Origin: Epiperipatus broadwayi
Lineage: Eukaryota; Onychophora; Udeonychophora; Euonychophora; Peripatidae
Length of the DNA stretch: 64,000 bases
Assembly: GCA_028023455.1 (NCBI GenBank)
Contig: JAQFVV010006355.1
Location: 250,001 to 314,000, forward strand
Direction: 5' to 3'
Made by a program: the position numbers and the translations under genes. The notes beneath the pieces are model-generated. The model was not told the DNA's origin. It made no database searches and saw nothing but the letters and a program-made list of their open reading frames with translations. Shown piece after piece: positions 59,211-64,000 of this stretch; the stretch's first letter is position 1, and every line of letters starts with the position of its first letter.

Positions 59211-59490
59211 AGCAATTTCTTCCATGCAGATATAGATTGTTAAGATAGAGAAGCCTAGAACCATACTAATAGACCATGGTACTCCTTTCCTATCTAAAGA
59301 ATGGAAAAGATGGGTGGAAAAATCTCAGTTCAAATATGTGCTCAAATCAATTAGAAACCCACAGTCCAATCCTTGTAAACATGTAATGCAAAAGCTAAGA
59401 CAGTTGTTTAGGACTTACCTGGAGGATGAGCAAAAGGGGTAGATAAAGCAAATGGAGCATGTGTTAAATTTCATTAATTGAAATGTGAAT
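59211..59490 (+). pseudogene. Ty3/gypsy integrase core fragment
   Basis: The plus-strand frame reads KPRTILIDHGTPFLSKEWKR, then SIRNPQSNPCKHVMQKLRQL and FRTYLEDEQKG, followed by a stop and a further 20 related codons. This is the second half of the retroviral-type integrase core: the second catalytic Asp is in LIDHG, and N-P-x-S-x-R/K-x-x-R-x-L follows. The position normally holding the catalytic Glu (S-N-P-S-E-R) is Lys. The I-R-N-P-Q-S-N-P string is identical to the one cut off at the N gap in the 28-33 kb element, so it belongs to the same or a sister family. Confidence 0.75.
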
Positions 59491-60960
59491 GAAGCAATAT
59501 ATATATATATACAAGCAACCTAGTATAATAATGAAATATGTTACATAATTTTTTGAATCAATTATACAATATTATATATATATATAATAATGAAACTACA
59601 AATTACCTCTTAATTAAAGCATAGATAAGGTGATATTTTTCTTTATTGGCAATTCTATTATAAAATATTACTAATTGATATATATATTTGCATATAATAA
59701 CTATCAATCCATCCAAACTCTATTAGAACAACCTTAGATAAAATGGTATTCCATCCAATTAGTATCATTTTTGTAAACATTAAGATAAATGATTCTAGTT
59801 ATATAGCCTAACTAGGCTCACCACAATAAGGACAATCATATAATTTATAATGTAATACAGATTTCATAAGTTTTCTGGGACCAGTAAAAAAATAATAACA
59901 ACAATAATAATAATAATAATAATTATTATCATCATCATCATCATCACCATCATCATCAATCTATGTAACAAACAACATTAAGAAAAGTGAGAGCTATGTT
60001 TGGGTGGTGATCATAAGAATATAATGTAGACAACTCCTAGATCATATCATGCACATTCTTTTTGAATGAGCTTTAAAATCCCCATAATTTACTATTAACT
60101 GCAAACTTATTTCTCTCTTTAATAAATGACTCAAGAATATTTAATAGTTAAAATGTTTAAATTCATTTCATAGTAGTTTATACTAATAAATTCTATCTAA
60201 AGTACATACATAATAATATTGCTTCTGCCCAAATGCCAAAACAACTTGCATAAATGATGATGATTTAAAACCTTTTCTAATCTTAATATACTTAATCAGT
60301 GAATAACATCAGATGATGAATTGGATAAGGTATAATTAGAATGTAAACTGAATATTTCTAAATATTTGGATTATGAAAATCATAAAACACTTTTATAATA
60401 CAAGCATACAAAAAAAACAGAGATACCAGATATACTCTTTTTCTAAATAATACTTTTAACACTAATTAATTCAGTTGATTAAAACAAATAATAAATAATA
60501 TGCAATGGCTAAAACAGTTTCATAACTAAAATTCCCATGAATAAAACATTGATAATATTGTTATTTGAACTTTAAATAATAAAAACTAGTACCAATAATA
60601 ATTATAATCTGGTAGAAATTACTTTATTGCTACAAGAAAATAAATAAATTAAATATATTTATACCTTGTGCACACATATGAATTATTAGTCTAAAGAGAT
60701 TAATTAAGTTAATATTAGAATCTTAAATACACACATGTATAATCCAAAACTTAACTATTTGGTCCATTCTTCCTCTTTAATAACAATTCAAGTAATTTTA
60801 AAAAATATCATTAATATTTTTTCTAGTGTATTCTGTTATCATTTTTATAATAATGTAATTATAAATATAACTATACATTTAATTATATATTTATGAAAAT
60901 GGTATTCAAAAATGTTAATTTTTTTTTTGTGGATAAGTAATGTTATAGCTTTTAAATGCT
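59491..60960. other. spacer with a trinucleotide microsatellite
   Basis: AT-rich; 59890-59958 is an aat then atc/atcacc trinucleotide repeat array. No gene is seen. Confidence 0.6.
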
Positions 60961-60970
60961 TCTTTAATTA

Positions 60971-60997
60971 ATTAACACTTTTCTTAAAAGTGTTAAT
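60971..60997. other. perfect 12-bp-stem hairpin
   Basis: attaacactttt and aaaagtgttaat are perfect inverted copies separated by three bases (ctt). No T-run terminator context or element border is apparent. Confidence 0.7.
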
Positions 60998-62145
60998 TGG
61001 AATAAAAGATTTTAAACATTGGCAATTACATCTCAAAAAATCTATTTAAGAAATATTATTTTGCTGGTTTTATTCTTATAGTATTTAGGCTAAAGCACTA
61101 TTAAATATTTCATCCATATCTTTTTTATAATTAATTTTGCTTATTCTCAATGTTTTCCAATATAAATTTTCTTTAAATACATCCATTTTAATTTAAATAA
61201 GACTGGTCTGTAACTGGTTTGAATATTTCAATTATTATAAAATGACAATTTTTTTAAAAAAATACAGTAGAAAATTAAATAAATTTTATTAATATTACTC
61301 TTTCCTGAAGAATTATAGTGGAGTTCATTAACCAATAGTGCAATTATTGTTTATATATATATTGAAAGTTTGCTTTTATAAAAGATATTCATTTAACATA
61401 CTTCAGATTTTTTTTAGAGTCTATTTTAAATTAACATTTCATTTTAAAACATTACTATTAGTAAAGAATAATAACCTTGTATTTTAAAATCAGAAGTTTT
61501 TAAAATAAGTTATTTTAAAGATTATAGAAAATTTTCTGACATAGTTTTCTTGAGGAAAAACCAAAAATGCAATTTTTTTTCTACCTTTTAATTCTTCAGC
61601 CCATTGGGTATGCAAAATTTGAAATTTAATCTTTTACTTTATTTTTTAAAAATAAAATAAAATAATAAATGGTTAAAAAAAAATATTTTTTTTTCTAAAT
61701 AATTGATTTTTATAAAAACTATTAAGAAAAAAGTTAAATTAATATTGTTGTTTCACATGTACTTTTAAAGAAAACATAAAAATGTTACTATAATTAATAC
61801 AAAATTTCATTTGTCCCAAGTTCTTGATTTCTTTCTATAATTAGTGTAAGTACTATATACAATGTCAAATACTTATAACTACTGATCCTAAAATTATCTG
61901 TCAGATCTAGAGACATTTTTGCATGAACTACTTAATTAGAGTTAATATCATTTAAATATAATTTTATTTAGAAAAATAAAATACATTTTTTAAAATTTTT
62001 ATTTAAAAAATAATTTGTCTTTAGATTTAAAAAAACTGTCATCTATTTTTTATATATTTACAAACAAGTTTTGTTGTCGTCCTTGTCGCTGCTGTCATTG
62101 TCTTATATGTTTCAAAAATAAACTTTATTAAGACTCAAAAAGGGT
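60998..62145. other. AT-rich spacer, no gene
   Basis: Long A and T runs; nothing recognised. Confidence 0.5.
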
Positions 62146-62705
62146 TACATGAGTTAAATATGAAAACATAATGTTTTAGATACAAGTTAATACATGATAT
62201 TATATATTCAATAAAAGTTTATAATCTTGCATGTGATAGGGAAAAAAACATAACTTACAGTTGTGCATGTGATAGGGAAAAAGACATGTCTTACAATAAC
62301 TGAAAGAAGAATGATCATTACATAACAAATACATGTGTCAAATTACATTTACATAGAATTTTTAAATGGAATCTTCAGAAAAATACCTGGGAACACATGA
62401 TAATGTGAGAAAAACGTGTGGGGTTGGAATTGGTGTTAGATTAATATATGGTTGTATATAAATTGGGTCTGTTTTGTGGGAATGATATAAGTTGCATATG
62501 AAAAACATGAGTTTTTAGATACAGTTTGATATATAAGATAACATTTGCAATGAGGGTTTACAATTTTGCTTATGATAAAAAAAGATAATTTATAATAGTT
62601 GGAAGAATAACAATTGTTGCATAGCAAGATATATATTTCAAATTAGGTTTACATAAATTTTATAAAAATATTATGAGATAAATACATAAAAGCACATAGT
62701 GATAT
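62146..62705. repeat. diverged tandem duplication, ~330-bp period
   Basis: gttttagatacaagtt...cttgcatgtgataggg...catttacatagaattttt (62172-62365) recurs as gtttttagatacagttt...ttgcttatgataaa...gtttacataaatttta (62509-62670). Inside the first copy, gcatgtgatagggaaaaa occurs twice. There is no coding potential. Confidence 0.6.
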
Positions 62706-62776
62706 TTGTTAATACATTTAGGGAGAGTGAGTGCAGATAGTACTCCATTGGTATATGATGTACATAAATTGTTTTT

Positions 62777-63477
62777 AAGTAATATTTACTAAGGCTGTAA
62801 CCTTAGGAATAAGTGTCTGAAAGTAGGGACCTCTACAGGTCTTAGCCACAAGCTTACACTTGGAAGAAAAGAGAGAAACCCTTCTTTACTTCAACCTACT
62901 ATTATATATGAATAGGTGAAGCTGAAGTGGTTAAATCTAAGAGTGTGAAGCTATTCAATACTTCACTAATTAAGTCCACAATTCTTATTATACATTAATA
63001 CTCGCGAAATCATATGATTTACAACAAGTCAATGGAAAGATCTTATAGTAAGAAATATATTACGATAATTTAAAGTTGTAATTATAAATTTTATTAAACG
63101 CACATTATTATAATTCATAATTACAACTTTAAATTATTGTAATAGATTTCTTACTATAAGATCTTTCCATTGACTTGTTGTAAATCGTAAGATTTCGTGA
63201 GTATTAATGTATAATAAGAATTGTGGACTTAATTAGTGAAGTATTGAATAGCTTCACACTCTTAGATCTAACCACTTCAGCTTCACCTATTCATATATAA
63301 AAGTAGGTTGAAGTAAAGAAGGGTTTCCCTCTTTTCTTCCAAGTGTAAGCTTGTGGCTAAGACCTGTAGAGGTCCCTACCTTCGAATTTTTCAGATGCTT
63401 ATTCCTAAGGTTACAGCCTTAGTAAATATTACTTAATATAATAATGTGCGTTTAATAAAATTTATAATTATAAATTA
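62777..63477. mobile_element. large palindrome with ~300-bp arms
   Basis: The left arm (62777-63088) and right arm (63114-63433) are inverted copies at well over 90 percent identity by eye: aaggctgtaaccttaggaat against attcctaaggttacagcctt, and gtcaatggaaagatcttata against tataagatctttccattgac. The loop is about 25 bp. A 32-bp loop-region sequence (63081-63112) recurs as its exact reverse complement at 63437-63468, just outside the right arm. No coding sequence was recognised. It is a recent foldback element or inverted duplication. Confidence 0.85.
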
Positions 63478-63478
63478 T

Positions 63479-64000
63479 TTTTATTAGTTAGTGAGCACTA
63501 TAGTTGTCAAGGCTGTCTTATTGTTCATGTGCTGGGCATTTAAAGTCCATTTGAGGTAAGTTGGTGGAATGATCTTGTAAACTTCTTTGGGTCATTGACT
63601 TGATGAGGTGGGTGTACTGTTATTATAAAAGTGGTGCAGTATTCCAAAGTTCACCTTGGTGTGACATTGAAACTATTATTTCTTGCATGGTAGGCACTTG
63701 AGTTGGTTGAGATTTTGGAGAATGGGATGCAAGTAATATAGAGAAAAGCTGGAATATGTGGCTGGTATAATGATGAACTTGAAAGAAAAATTCTTAAATG
63801 ATGCAAAATATTTCCTGTGGCATGGCAATAATAAATTTTGACAAATTCTTGTCAGCATGTCAAGGATCCACATAATAGTGAGAGGGGTTGCAATCTTGTA
63901 TTTTTAAATCTAGGTTTTAAATGTTGTTTGCATTGGTTGTCTTGCAACTTCACATTGGCTTATTCATTAATGAACATGAAATATATTTCCTATTGCTGAT
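63479..64000. other. GC-richer tail, unrecognised
   Basis: Clearly less AT-rich than most of the window (for example ttgatgaggtgggtgtactg at 63600). A minus-strand open stretch of 65 codons at 63676-63873 is Leu/Phe/Cys-containing without a motif. It may be the edge of a mobile element or the flank of the palindrome; I cannot identify it. Confidence 0.35.

Noticed and set aside
1-64000. CRISPR arrays, bacterial operons or prophage
   Set aside because: The DNA is clearly animal, with spliced exons and retrotransposons; the repeats are minisatellites and foldbacks, without spacer structure.

Overview
The window is very AT-rich animal DNA: introns with gt/ag borders, several non-LTR and LTR retrotransposon clades, Penelope-like elements, tRNA-headed SINE remnants and many inverted-repeat elements. 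An arthropod or another AT-rich invertebrate is the most likely source; the species cannot be read from the sequence. No prokaryotic features (operons, ribosome binding sites, CRISPR) are present.

Only one host gene is recognised. Four plus-strand exons (2771-2911, 16629-16758, 55761-55849, 55998-56113) join in perfect phase into about 158 contiguous residues of an SLC5 family sodium-coupled transporter, closest in pattern to the monocarboxylate/multivitamin branch (SLC5A5/6/8/12 type). The introns are 13.7 kb, 39.0 kb and 148 bp. The 5' exons lie before the window and the 3' exons after it, so almost everything else here is intronic.

Intron 1 (2912-16628) holds an SINE-like remnant, two inverted-repeat elements and an internally deleted Mag-like Ty3/gypsy element on + (about 12.6-14.8 kb). 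Intron 2 (16759-55760) is a transposon graveyard: an 886-bp foldback element, a Penelope-like 3' end with an inverted copy of its own tail (18.3-19.0 kb), a second Mag-like element on - (23.6-26.4 kb), a larger Ty3/gypsy element on - with gag, protease, RT, RNase H and integrase remnants (28.0-33.4 kb, cut by a 500-base N gap), a complete miniature non-autonomous LTR element with target-site duplication, PBS and PPT (40782-42394), L1/Tx1-like LINE fragments, a second Penelope-like fragment with a hammerhead-like core (49.0-49.8 kb) and several foldback repeats. Downstream of the last exon are an RTE-like LINE fragment, a Ty3 integrase fragment, a diverged tandem duplication and a 650-bp palindrome.

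The most noteworthy items are the miniature LTR element, whose LTR end carries a 29-bp duplication containing a primer-binding-site-like sequence and whose two LTRs differ by a 14-bp minisatellite; the palindrome at 62.8-63.5 kb, which has two mutually nested hairpin arrangements; and the high density of inverted-repeat insertions inside one transcribed gene. All mobile-element coding regions seen are broken by stops or frameshifts.
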